From the NCBI GenBank assembly GCA_025716815.1, contig JAIXMN010000004.1:1116001-1180000 (forward strand): a DNA stretch of 64,000 bases, in the 5' to 3' direction. Shown here one piece after another: positions 11,295 to 21,734 of the stretch. Below the pieces are notes generated by a model. It saw only the letters and a list, made by a program, of their open reading frames with translations, made no database searches and had not been told where the DNA came from. Made by a program: the position numbers and the translations under genes. The number at the start of each line of letters is the position of its first letter. Position 1 is the first letter of the stretch. This DNA comes from Dichotomocladium elegans. Taxonomy: Eukaryota > Mucoromycota > Mucoromycetes > Mucorales > Lichtheimiaceae.

Positions 11295-11913
11295 TCAATC
11301 TTTCTTAAAGAGGCTCTTCACCTTCTCCTTCAGACCGCCATCTTTCCTGTCATCCTCAAGTCCCTTGTTCGTAGCTTTCTGGAACGCGGCAACGGTCTCC
11401 ATGTCGATAGGAATCCCAGCCGCGCTCAATTCCTCCTGGAGCTTACGGAGCGATTCCTTCATCTTTAAATAGATTCAGCGGATATCATGACGTTTGATAT
11501 CCAAGACAAAAAGTTTTACCTCTGGATCTTTCATGATCTGCATCATCTACATATGGAAGAAATGAACTTCAGCACTGATGCCATTCGTGTGTCAGAAAGT
11601 AGTTTTGTTGAATCGTGTAGAATACCTCGAAGAACGTGGGTGGCTTGCCTTGCGTATTAATGCCCTTCTTCTCTAGCAGCATGATAAATTCCCGGAATTG
11701 TAACATCACTCTGGGACTCTCCGTAATTTTCTTCAGAATGGGAAACTGCTCCGATGGATCGGACGCGGAAGCCGCAAATCGCGAACTAGCGTGGAAGCCG
11801 GCAGCAGCACTGTATCCTCCCAATGGTCGATGGAAATGTCCTCGCATCGAGGTTAATGAGGCGGTGCGTCGCACAGCAACATAGCGAAGTAACGAAGGGA
11901 TTTGTGGAAGCAT
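11295..11913 (-). CDS. Predicted mitochondrial small protein (160 aa)
   Basis: Three exons: complement(11295..11462, 11520..11546, 11626..11913). The N-terminus MLPQIPSLLRYVAVRRTAS is Arg/Ser-rich and lacks acidic residues, like a mitochondrial presequence. A helical region follows (FPILKKITESPRVMLQFREF), then the 27-nt microexon encoding MMQIMKDPE, then MKESLRKLQEELSAAGIPID and a Lys-rich tail ending in KKD. All junctions are phase 0. The chosen ATG (11913) begins the presequence; an upstream in-frame ATG (12024) would add an unlikely Cys-rich extension. The function is unknown; I do not recognise the family. It lies 238 bp from the stop of the BAR-SH3 gene, which is transcribed in the same direction. 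Confidence 0.72.
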
Positions 11914-12151
11914 TGGAAAGAAGGCGTCGCTATGCTTTCTACACGTAGCGCAAACAAAAATAAAGGCGGACTTTTCGCCGGGCTCTGTTGCGCAGTTGTT
12001 GTTGTTCCGGCATAATCTGACCAAATGCCTTTTTCTGGTATAAGAAGCTAGAGTCGCGTTTGTAAGGTAGGGGGAATAGGATGCTTCTATCTATCATATA
12101 AATATATATGGGAGACGTCCTGTCTTTCCTCGTCTTTCACTCCTTTCTGGT

Positions 12152-13870
12152 TTACAAGATGGCAACATAATTGCCGGGAAATATGCCCGTTTCGCTTGTT
12201 CTGCATAGCTTGCCCGTCCACCAGTCGTCCTGATCGTCTGTGCGTTGGATTACTTCAATTTTGTCATCTTTCTTGAAGCTCAGATCGCCCTCTGTCTGTG
12301 CGTCATAGTCGTATAGAGCCCTTACAAACAATGTCTTGTTACTTCGGGGCGCTACTGGCACTGGAGTCGCATACTGATGAACAGCGGCAGCAGGCTTCTT
12401 ATCGATCGGGTAGCCGTTGGGAGTGGTAGCGTAGCTATGGGTCGTTGCCGCTGAAGCAGCAGTGTAAACTGGAGGGGAAGGCGACATATGTCCGCTGCTC
12501 ACGCCAGCATGAGAATTGATACCACTACCGCCATTCTCGAGCTGCGCGGTGAGTATATCCTCTTCTTTCCGTAGCGCTGCTCGCTCCTTAAGCGTCATCT
12601 TTGAACTCGTCTCTCCACCAGAAACTAGGGGGTTTCGGTCAATTTCGGCCTAGCTGATCACTGCCTTTGCGGATACTCATACCCTTTAACCATGCTTTGC
12701 CACCAGATTTGAGGAGATCAAGATTTTCCATTTCCGCTTGGCCGTCGCGTTGTGATTTCTGCCAGTTGTAGCCGTCCTCAATGGACATGGCATGTGTGAC
12801 AAAATAGTTTTGATTTGCATCCACAAGCTCGTAACAGCGAGCATAAATCATGCCATAAATTTTGCATTGCATGTTATAAAAGTGCTCGAGAAGTGGCTCA
12901 ATCATCATAGCCTTTAGATGAAAAAACCGTGGCAACTCGGTCTTGAGCATGTCGTTGAGGTAATTATAGTCCTCTGTAGCCTTCTGAAGCATATCCTCCA
13001 CCTTATAAAGTTGTTTTTCTTCATTAAATGATCGCTCTTCCTTTGTCTTGAGCTTGGCGGCCGATGACCGGTGACGGTCATAATCAATCAGCTTGTGATT
13101 CCGCTTGACAATCGTTTTTTGGATGGTTTTTACGATTTCTTTTAGCTCAAGAATAGGTCGTACGACGGTATGATCAAGGACATCCTAATATCCCGTCATA
13201 TTTCTGCACGTCAGCCAGCCCATTAGCCAATAGAGGATCCCTTGTCATTTAACTTACCAGTTCAGGTAACACCTCATCCCTGCAATAAGCCATAGCCGCT
13301 TCCGCGTCATTGACAGCCTGAACGGCAGGAGCTGCTGTTTGTTGTACACGTTTTTGAATACCCGCATGATCAATACCAAGATGAGTATCATAAATGACTG
13401 CCAGGAAGGAGGCCATGGCCGCTTGATGCCCCAGGAGAGCTGTAATCCGGAGGGCGAGCAAATGAGATGTGCTGATACTTATCTGCCGTCTTCTCCCCCT
13501 CTTCATAGGATGTCGGAACTTGCCTGCAATTGCATCGCGAAAAGCTTGTACATCCACTTGAAATCGATCAAGTATTTTTGTTAGGTCCGTGAAGCGTTTT
13601 TCCAGGGTTAGAAATTCACTATCGCTGGTTGCTACCGGGATAAGTCGAGACGGTGATGAAAGTGAGAAATAAAGGCACCGGATAATGCCATTCTGGTATT
13701 ATCAGTATTACTTTGAGATTTTTTGGATAGGATCTGGTGAGGGAGCCGGTTCACCGCTTTCTTTAGACCCTGAGTGCCATTGCCATTGGGCAATTGAAGA
13801 ATGATCTCGGCGATAAGTAACCCAATCCTAAAATCAACAGCTGAGGTGGACCGATTACCTTCCAGCTCAT
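12152..13870 (-). CDS. rvs167: BAR-SH3 amphiphysin, Rvs167-type
   Basis: Six exons: complement(12152..12624, 12683..13184, 13258..13439, 13524..13631, 13712..13769, 13859..13870), 444 aa. Exon 1 is only 12 nt and encodes MSWK, joined to GLKKAVNRLPHQI, the amphipathic N-terminus of Hob/Rvs BAR proteins. The BAR domain spans about residues 15-240 (GHQAAMASFLAVIYD, then TIVKRNHKLIDYDRH and NDMLKTELPRFF). A Pro/Ala/Tyr-rich linker leads to a C-terminal SH3 (ALYDYDAQTEGDLSF, DDWWTGK, GIFPGNYVAIL). It acts at endocytic sites, sensing and bending membrane and binding Pro-rich partners. The third intron is GC-AG. The acceptor of the last intron is the least certain. Length is close to yeast Rvs167. 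Confidence 0.9.
13440..13523 (-). other. GC-AG intron in the BAR-SH3 gene
   Basis: Coding strand reads GCAG|GCAAGTTCC ... GGATTACAG|CTCTCC. Removing these 84 nt joins FRDAIA to ALLGHQAAM, matching Rvs167-type spacing. GCAAGT is the standard compensating donor of GC-AG introns. The length is a multiple of three with no in-frame stop, so retention adds 28 residues. Confidence 0.75.
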
Positions 13871-16372
13871 GAGGAGAAGTGTAGCGGATATAGAAACGGA
13901 AAGAACAGAGGAAAGGAAAGCTCTTGGCGTGGGGCCCCCAACCCGGTGGACATAACATACTTTATTTTCAAAAATAAATTTGGCAAGGGGGCAAAATATG
14001 GTCGTACGAAAATATAAGCAATGTCGCATAAAGATATGGATCGTATTTAGGTGCGTGTCTGTAATATAGAAGTGGTGCGGAAAATGATTGCTTTCGGTAT
14101 CCTTCGCTTTCCTTGGTAGAAGCCTGACAGTTCCAGCTGGTATCGAGGACTGAGAAGCATGAAGAAATTCAATTCTGTACTGCTCAGGGTATGCTTGTCA
14201 AAGAAACGATGGCTCTGGCGCGATGTCTTCCCTCCATACGCCTCGCTAGGTAATTGTTCCTCAGTCTGACTTGGTGCATTCAGCTCTCTCGTCTTCGAAT
14301 GCAGAGCATTGCTGATAATCCTTGTATACTGCCCTTTGACATCCGGGCGTCGCGCAATACTCGTTCATGAACTCGTTGGTCAGTGTCCAGGAATGACCAA
14401 CCTAAGCCAATGCTTGGGCGGAGTCCCTTGTCGAATATGGGCAGTCATACCTCAGAAGATAACTTTTCGTGCATGAACCCCCGAGGGGTTGAAATCAGGT
14501 TCGCGTTCACACTTCCGAAGCAGATGGATTTGCCGAAGCCGTATGTGTGTGTTGCTGTCCTATAAACACTAGATACCAAGTCCATCAACATGCGGTGCTG
14601 GGGGCTAGTTGGGGTGGGCAGGGTTCACATTACTCCTCCTATGTCTTCCTTTGTGGATGGCTATAATATAATTTGAGTACAGTGGGCACATATATGATTT
14701 TAGAATCCCTGCGTATAATTTCTGATATCTGAAAGACTGTAAGAACCCATATTCACTGATATTTCATCTGTATTCGTTCATATTCTTCATAGGAGCTCTC
14801 CGTTTCGGGCTTTAGCTAGCCAGCTTCGCCGGTCAAGGCCATTAATGCCTCGATTTCTAAGAATTTACTGCGTTTTACTTCCTCTTGAAAGCTGATTAAA
14901 GCTGCACAAGAGGACTGAGCTCAGCAAGTAGTATGGAAGTTAGGCACCTTGACATCTTTGAGATTCGATGTACGTATTTAATTTAAACATCCCTCAGCCT
15001 TATGAAGAAGTGCATTATCCATTACAAAACAATGATCCTTCCTATGTTTATACATATCCCATCTAATCCATTGTAGCCTTGAGGAATCTGTGATAATGTC
15101 TAGCTGCAGTTCCTTTGCTTGCAACTTTGGATTGATTGCCCCGCGCTCTTTCTTATTTTGCTGGTGATTGCGGGAATCTCAAAAGGTATTCAATAGTATT
15201 TAATCTTGATATTACTCCTAAACAGATTCATCAAGGAAAACGCAGCTCTTTTTTTCTAAAAGTCAATCCCGTTTCATGCCCACAGGCGCATCCAATAAGA
15301 AGCTCTTGAATTTTCATAACCGATGGAACGTCGCTTTGGTGCTCAATTATCTGCACCAGTTGCTCTACGGCTAAGGCTACATTCGTCAAGACATCATAAG
15401 ATATCATGCCTGTGCATTTCATTAAGAATACATGAACGACGTCTGCTTCTACTTTTTCTTAAAATGCTGTCCATGTCTTTTTCGCACTATGGTGCCTATC
15501 GCTGTGCTGAATGGGCACGGATTCCTAGCTGTTTTGCAGCGGCTGATGCATTCACGACCCTCACATACATCCGCTTGAGAATTCTGACCTTCTTTTGGTC
15601 GGTGTAAGTTTTTTATTGCGCATAGATCCTATTTCTTTCATCGACACGTCTGTATCTTTCGCGTGGAGTCATTACATAGCAATAAGCTCAGGGTTACCGC
15701 TACATGGTAGACTCTGCAGATATTCTGTGTAGGAGCAATTAGGTTAAAGAGAGTGTACACCCTCATATGTAGCATAATCTATAAACCCAGGGCTACCAAT
15801 CACATCAACTACATGGATCTGTAAATATTCAGAAAGATGTGGAATGCTCGTTTCAAATTGTTGGCTGTATACAAGGGAAGAATTAGGAGGTCCGAAAAGA
15901 GATTGAGGTTAGCTGAATTTTTATGCGCAAGTCTGTCTCATCACGAAAATACGAGCACGACAGTCAACGCCCTGGAGATGCGATATATCTGGGTTAACGT
16001 GATCAGCCGAATGCTGTCCGAGCGGCCTACTGCCATACCTTTTACCTTTTAAGCTCCTGGGTGTCTGGGGGCAATACCAGCGCGGACCCGGAATCCTGTG
16101 TATGACGGGGGGGGAATAACGCAGCTTGTCAATGCAGATTGGTTTCCGAGGTATTGGGTTTAGGAGCGACTTGACAATCTCGTCTATGGTTCCAACCTGT
16201 ACTTTTGCGGTCCGTTGTAGGACTTATTTACCAGCAAAACTCGCCATACTTTCTTAATGACTGATCATACGATAGAAGCAGCCGTATGTGCATACAGCCT
16301 CCTGCGTAAAACAACAAGAAATAACTTCGTCAATTCAAACTAACAATCTATAGAAAGACAAAATTGTACAGA
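13871..16372. other. Gene-poor stretch with transposon relic
   Basis: No intact gene. Apart from the relic at about 14990-15740, no frame shows coding structure. Short frames at 14383-14565 and 15837-16052 are unsupported. Confidence 0.55.
14990..15740 (-). mobile_element. Degenerate Tc1/mariner-like transposon copy (relic 1)
   Basis: Nucleotide similarity, colinear and on the minus strand, to the better copy at 35880-37110. Shared blocks include the stretch around GCATTATCCATTAC (about 15010), TTTTCATAACCGATGGAACG (about 15313-15332) and CAGATATTCTGTGTAG near 15719. The middle is deleted and the frame carries many stops and indels, so it cannot encode a transposase. Ends and terminal repeats could not be placed. 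Confidence 0.75.
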
Positions 16373-17920
16373 TCACGTCAGGACAGTGCCTTCCCGGATA
16401 GCCCTTTGGATACGGTCCGCCATCATCCTATCCTTCCGCCCAATCAGAGATGTGGCCTTGCCTGTGCGGCCTGCTCTTGCGGTGCGGCCAACACGATGGA
16501 GATAGTCGACGACTGATGCAGGGAAATCGTATAAGATCACATGATCGACAAATGTTGTATCAATGCCGCGCGAGGCAATGTCAGTGCTAATTAGAACGTT
16601 TTGACTGGGCCCCGTCGCCCCGTCGCCATTGTTCGGTGCTGCGAATAATGCCAGCGTTTCTTTGCGGTCTGCATCTTTGTGAAGAGCCAGAACAGGCAGA
16701 TCCTTTGTCTCTAGCCAGGCCTGAAGCAACTCCGCCGACTTTCGCGTATTACAAAAAACCAATGTCTTCTCGTCCTTAATGTTCTTTTTGAGTACTTCCA
16801 GCAGAGCCAGCTGCCGATTACCGTTGAATCGCGAGAGATCGACGAACGACTGCTTTAAATTTGGCAGTGCACGGTGCAATGAGGGTGTTGTGATCTTCAC
16901 AAGATCATTACCAAAGAGACCATCAAGCATCCGATGAACAGATCGCGGAAGTGTAGCCGAGACAATCACAAATTTGACATCCTTTTTGCTGATTTTCTTC
17001 GCCTTGTCCATGATCTTGTTGACTTCATCGCCCCAACCCGCGTCAAATAAGGAGTCTGCCTCATCCGTAACCAAGTACTTCACATCCGTCAGTGAGAGCG
17101 TTCCGTCCTGAACATGCTTCCATAATGAAGTCGGCGTCGTCACCAGAATATCAACCGGAAGCTCGAGCTGCTCCACAAGTCGTCGCCGATGGACTTTACT
17201 ATCTAATCCAATAGCTCGGAATTTGGCCACATGAGCGAGTGTCTTGGAAGTCTGCACCACCTGAGTTACAAGCTCCCTCGTTGGCACGAGCACAATGGCT
17301 CGCGGCCTGTCCAAACGCCTTAGTTGAGAATGACCACCATGACCCTCTTCTCTTTTCAGACTGTCAATAATTGGGAGAAGGTAGGCCAGTGTTTTGCCAG
17401 AACCCGTCTCGGCAGCTATGAGCACATTACGTTGTCGATTATTTCCAACAAGCTGTGGAATCGCAAGTGCCTGGATCTCGCTCGGACGCGGATTGTCCAA
17501 ATGTTTGAGATGACCATCACGGGCCGCATTCACCACCAGCGGCAGAAGTCCGAGATCGTCAAACGTTTGTGTCGCCAGCTGAGCTGACAGTTCGGTCACA
17601 GACCCTGGCTTGCTGAGCACGCTACTTTGGCTACCTGGAATCGCTTCTAGCCGCCGTTTTACTGGAATGTACGGCGCTCGAGTCGACTTTGGCCTATTCT
17701 CCTTAAGTTTCATCCGCAAGACGTCTCGTCGTTCCCGTCCTGTCAGTCCGTCCGGCTTTAGGTGCTTTGACAAACTCGAGTAATTCGGTTTGCGCATTTG
17801 TGCACGCTTCGATGCTGCAGGTACAGAAACAGAAAACGATCGGATCAGCTCCACTGCTTGCCCATTTTGTGGCGACTGCTTCGTCTGCGAAAGACTTGAC
17901 ACAAAGAATTTCCTAAACAT
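16373..17920 (-). CDS. Mitochondrial DEAD-box RNA helicase (MRH4/DDX28-like)
   Basis: Intronless, 515 aa from ATG 17920. The N-terminus MFRKFFVSSLSQTKQS and the RSFSVSVPAASKRAQ stretch look like a mitochondrial presequence with a basic linker. Helicase motifs are in order: Q motif RPSEIQALAIPQ (~145), I AETGSGKT (~170), Ia PTREL (~213), II DEAD (286-289), III SAT (321-323), IV LVFCNTR, V TDIASRGID, VI HRVGRTARAGR. All catalytic residues are present. Mitochondrial family members help assemble the large ribosomal subunit; the assignment to MRH4/DDX28 rests on the targeting signal, size and general similarity. It sits alone inside the repeat island, and lack of introns is unusual for this window. 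Confidence 0.88.
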   Translation of the reverse strand: MFRKFFVSSLSQTKQSPQNGQAVELIRSFSVSVPAASKRAQMRKPNYSSLSKHLKPDGLTGRERRDVLRMKLKENRPKSTRAPYIPVKRRLEAIPGSQSSVLSKPGSVTELSAQLATQTFDDLGLLPLVVNAARDGHLKHLDNPRPSEIQALAIPQLVGNNRQRNVLIAAETGSGKTLAYLLPIIDSLKREEGHGGHSQLRRLDRPRAIVLVPTRELVTQVVQTSKTLAHVAKFRAIGLDSKVHRRRLVEQLELPVDILVTTPTSLWKHVQDGTLSLTDVKYLVTDEADSLFDAGWGDEVNKIMDKAKKISKKDVKFVIVSATLPRSVHRMLDGLFGNDLVKITTPSLHRALPNLKQSFVDLSRFNGNRQLALLEVLKKNIKDEKTLVFCNTRKSAELLQAWLETKDLPVLALHKDADRKETLALFAAPNNGDGATGPSQNVLISTDIASRGIDTTFVDHVILYDFPASVVDYLHRVGRTARAGRTGKATSLIGRKDRMMADRIQRAIREGTVLT

Positions 17921-18159
17921 TAAGAAGTGGATAAAAATTCTTTGGTGGGCGTGACCTCAAATAGCACTATGCCCGCTATGCATGGTCACTATATTCCGCT
18001 CCGCAAGCCATCTTCCAGCCGTATTTATACAGTTTTGCTATCTAATATTGAAACCTGAAAAGAGAATAGCAGAAGCCTGCTGCGCATATATCGAGCGGAC
18101 TATCGTCATTTGTTGGTTTGCACGATAAGACTATGGGAAAAGGGAGAAAAATAAAAGTT

Positions 18160-18600
18160 TAATGACCAGTTGACATGCTAGCAGCACTGACTACGCTCTC
18201 GGTCGCCAACTCTGTTCTGCAATGATTTGCATCCCATTCTTCGTACTTGTATTTCTCACATGTTATGTTATATACACCATTTCCCAAAATCAAAATCGCA
18301 AGCCACCCAATTCTGAAGTCGTCAGACGGCAATTTCTGCAAGAAATTTTCTGCTTAAGATAATAAATCTTCTAATGTTGCATACACGGAAGTAAGATGTC
18401 GCAAATTCATCTCTTTAAAAGTACCCAGCCTTTCGGGATTTTGCCTATACTGATATTATAATCGGAGAATATGTACCCTCCTCGACCGTCTGTCCTCACA
18501 CCGTATATTTACCTAGTGTATCTTGCATGAGCAAAGTCTGCGCTTGTTGCTGCGCAGGTCCCGAATTGAGAGAATACAGTCGACATTTGATTTACCGTTG
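18160..18600 (+). mobile_element. 5' fragment of the Tc1/mariner-like element
   Basis: Resembles 21740-22030, which leads into relic 2. Shared stretches are TTATATACACCATTTCCCAAAAT / TTATACACCGTTTTCCAAAAT-type sequence near 18260, and CCTCACACCGTATATTTACC near 18494 versus CCTCGCACAAAATATCTGC near 22003. Only the 5' part of the element is recognisable and it is heavily mutated. Confidence 0.5.
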
Positions 18601-19349
18601 AGTTCTGTCAGGCGCACATGCCGCCGGCAAACTGACTAGCTGTATCCGATATAGTAACCCAGATTAGATGATGTGATCCTTTTCGGCTATCATAGGGTAG
18701 AAGTAGGTACACAATCCTATTCTTTAACTGTTCAAATAATAGCTGTTTTGTCTATCGAGCCAGCAATATCTTGCAAGTAGTAGGGTTTTGGAAGTCTACC
18801 GTAGGCTAATTAGACAAAATTTTCTAATATATCGATGTTTCAATAGATGTTCAAATCAAAACAACAGACATAACAGAGAGCGTTCGTCAATCAAATGCTA
18901 TGGAATCGGGATCTTGAGTGGCTCTTAACATGCATCATATCCTCCGTAGTCTTCGGGAAGATGGCATCGTCCCAGTAAGGTTTCAGAGAGCAAGTACTGC
19001 AAAACTGTTTGCTGCCCGTGGAAGGCCACTCTCACCTGAATTAGAACTGCGGAACGTGAGACCACATTGTACACGCTCACGCCGATCAAGGCGACCATGA
19101 GCCCGACCAATCATTTCTGCGTCAGTTATCGCTGACGCACTCAGGATAACCACAGTCCTCAGGGATAAGCCTCTCCCGTTGGGAAGAACGGTGTGTTGCA
19201 AGTTCACGGGTGTGATGAAGGAATAAGATACTTTAATCCATGAATGCGTAATCTTTTTACATATTGATACGCCTTCATATTTTATCCGTCATTGTATTTA
19301 TGTCGTGTACGAAATTTGTTTTGGAAAATAAAGTACATACCTGTATCTA

Positions 19350-19440
19350 TATGCGTTTACCAACTCGTGAACATTTTCTTCTCTAATTCGGTTGCCTCTA
19401 TATACGCCAAGAACTATTCGCCTGTCGTAGTAGGTTGTCG
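19350..19440. repeat. Dispersed repeat near tRNA-Ser (copy 1)
   Basis: About 90 bp resembling 54300-54385. Both run GTAT(A/C)TATA(T/C)GCGTTTA(C/T)CAA-type sequence, then TTCTCTAATTCGGTTGCCTC / TTCTCCAATTCAGTTGTCCC, then GCCAAG. Each copy lies within about 400 bp of an identical tRNA-Ser gene. The origin is unknown; it may be a solo LTR or other retroelement remnant. Confidence 0.45.
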
Positions 19441-19618
19441 GAGGTCACAGATATACTCATTGATGCGCAGCACCGGTTTATCGCAGCCTTCACCGCAACA
19501 TAAAAGAGATAGATGATAAAATCATGCAAAAGATAATACCGACCAAGAAGATCCAAACTGTTGCCGCGACAAAAATAGTTGACCAAAATATACTCGACAT
19601 GACTATATATCAAAAATG

Positions 19619-19700
19619 CGTCACCTGCAGGATTCGAACCTGCGCGTCCAGAGGACAATGCCTTAGCAGGGCACCGCGTTAACCACTCCGCCAAAGTGAC
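19619..19700 (-). tRNA. tRNA-Ser(GCU), copy 1
   Basis: 82-nt type II tRNA. The acceptor stem GTCACTT pairs with AGGTGAC, the discriminator is G, box A is TGGCGGAGTGG and box B GGTTCGAATCC. A long variable arm (TGTCCTCTGGACG) marks Ser. Anticodon GCT is at 19665-19667, decoding AGC/AGU. No intron. A five-T run follows the 3' end, as expected for a Pol III terminator. Identical in sequence to the copy at 53901-53982. Confidence 0.96.
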
Positions 19701-21730
19701 TGTGGTTGTTTCAAACGCCAAAAGTTATTTATATATTCATTTCATTTAAGTTAGTCACGTGGCATACGCACGGAATTCTTTGTTATTCCCCAAGTCACCT
19801 GCCGTCAGTCTGAGCTTAGACATAACACGAGGTATTCAGACAGTAACGGGTGGAAGATATAAACAGTTGTAAGGGTACCATCCTAATGACCATACAAGTT
19901 TGGTATAACAATGTCATATCTCTTTGCGACGGCATTGATTGTCCTGGTTGCGTTTATTTGCTCCGCTTTATTCTCCGGCTACATTTATTAATTATTTCTA
20001 AATCATTGCAACGAACCTCAATGTATTCCATCCACCTCTCTGTCTTATCTAATAATATTCTCAGAGCTTGTTATACATGATTTTCGAGAAGAAATTTGCC
20101 ACAAAGTTTAGTTGTTGGTATAGACCATCTAGGTTTTTCGTCGTTTTTGATTCAAATTCGAATTCAAATTTTAGTTTTTTGTTTCTCTTCTTTCTTTGAA
20201 ATTTGAATCAAACATAAACGTTTAGCCTTCCAAAACCATTTTGGTGTAAAAAAAGCTAAGGAAGACTTACCTATGACGTTGACAGAAACCTTCTTCTACT
20301 ATTGTCTTAAAATTTGAATTCGAATTTGAAGTAAAAACGACGAAAAACCTAGATGGTCTATACCAACAACTAAAATTTGTTGCAAACTTCTTGAAAATCC
20401 TGTAATAAAATATCATCAGTGTAATGAGTAGGATGAGGATTGGAAGATAGAGAAGAGAAGGGGACAAAGGAGAAAGATCAGGCAGGATGAGTGTTACGTG
20501 CTTTCTAACAAGACAAGATAGGACAGGACAAGGCGGAGCACACAGAGCACAGAGGCGAAGAGAAGGTGAACCAGAAGGAATCATACAGAAACGAAGAAAC
20601 AAGATAACTGATTAATCTCTCAATATTGATAATACTACGTCTATATACGTATATATATATGAAGGTGCACTGCCGTTAATTTATACAAGAGAAGATACAT
20701 CGACAGCTGATAAAAATTCCAACAGGATAGATTATTAGGAGCCAGGATGAAAGAGCTTAAGACGGCTCAAGTAACCCCATCAATATAATGCCATGACAAT
20801 GAGAGTATTCTCTTCACATATTAATTCTGGTCATCAGTTCTCCGTCTGCGTCTCGGCTATTGATTCGTACCTGTCCTTGTCTTTGTCCTCTGATTCTGCC
20901 GTGTTCTCGGTAGTTATCCGACTACGTCCATGCTTTGTGACGGAAAGTACCTCACACCATCCCATAGTATAATTCTTGTCTTGTTCTGTAAAGCAGCAAG
21001 GAGTGGGTGACTACCATGATCTTGGAGATAGTGGAATCCCAGGATCTATGGATATGGCGTTATGTTTTTGGTCTTCCTGGGTCCTATAGTGACATCGCCG
21101 TTTAGGATCGCTCGCCGTTGTTTACGGAGTATTTACAGGGTAGTAGCCCCTCCGTGAGCTTCATATCAATAATAGGCAGTATGACACGGGTTACTACCTT
21201 ACAGATGGTATACCCAAATTATGCTATCTTCGTAAAAAAGGATTCACGGACCGCGAACACAAAAACAGAGCGTAAGGGTAGAAAATAACCTTTTCCAAAC
21301 TGTATCCTAAGCTATTTTATTACAGGTGTCTGTAAAGACCCAGGAAGTGGGATCATGACTATCTGGCGTGCCCATTGGACTTTAGGCTCCGAATCCATCT
21401 CGTTTTCATCCTCGGCGGGTGGCTACTATTGCAATCACACGGCCTTCTGCCGTCGCTTCGTTTAATTTCGTGTTAGCTATTTTATTTTCTGCCCTATCCT
21501 AAATAATACCTTTCTTGCCGGTACTTGAATAAATTTATTCTACACACACAAAAAAAAAAAAAGAACCTGGAAAGAGCAGAAAGAATCCCGAAAGGGCCTT
21601 TGGAGGACTGCAGTATCGCTTCGCCATTATCAACAGCGAACGAAACATGCTGTCAAGGCATGGTGACGATACAGTCCACCCTACGCATTCTAAGGATGCT
21701 CATAATCCGATATAACGCATTCTAATCCAG
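19701..21730. other. Gene-poor region containing a long hairpin
   Basis: No protein gene supported. The main feature is the inverted repeat at 20079-20399. A minus-strand 111-codon frame (20267-20602) overlaps one hairpin arm and is low-complexity. The stretch 20700-21500 shows nothing I can identify. Confidence 0.5.
20079..20399. repeat. Long inverted repeat / hairpin element
   Basis: Left arm about 20079-20174 and right arm about 20303-20399 are reverse complements, with about five mismatches and one 3-nt gap over ~95 bp. The inner 41 bp (from TTAGTTGTTGG to TCGTCGTTTTT) match perfectly. The ~130-bp loop is unrelated to the arms. A MITE/foldback transposon or a hairpin RNA locus would look like this. 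No target duplication was identified. Confidence 0.8.
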
Positions 21731-21734
21731 TGTT

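Larger units (their letters stand above)
17921..19618. other. Gene-poor repeat-bearing region
   Basis: No gene supported. The part next to 17920 should hold the helicase promoter. A transposon fragment lies at about 18160-18600, a tRNA-flanking repeat at about 19350-19440. Overlapping short frames at 18918-19207 look accidental. Confidence 0.5.

Noticed and set aside
20267..20602. 111-codon minus frame
   Set aside because: Covers one arm of the hairpin and low-complexity DNA; no family.
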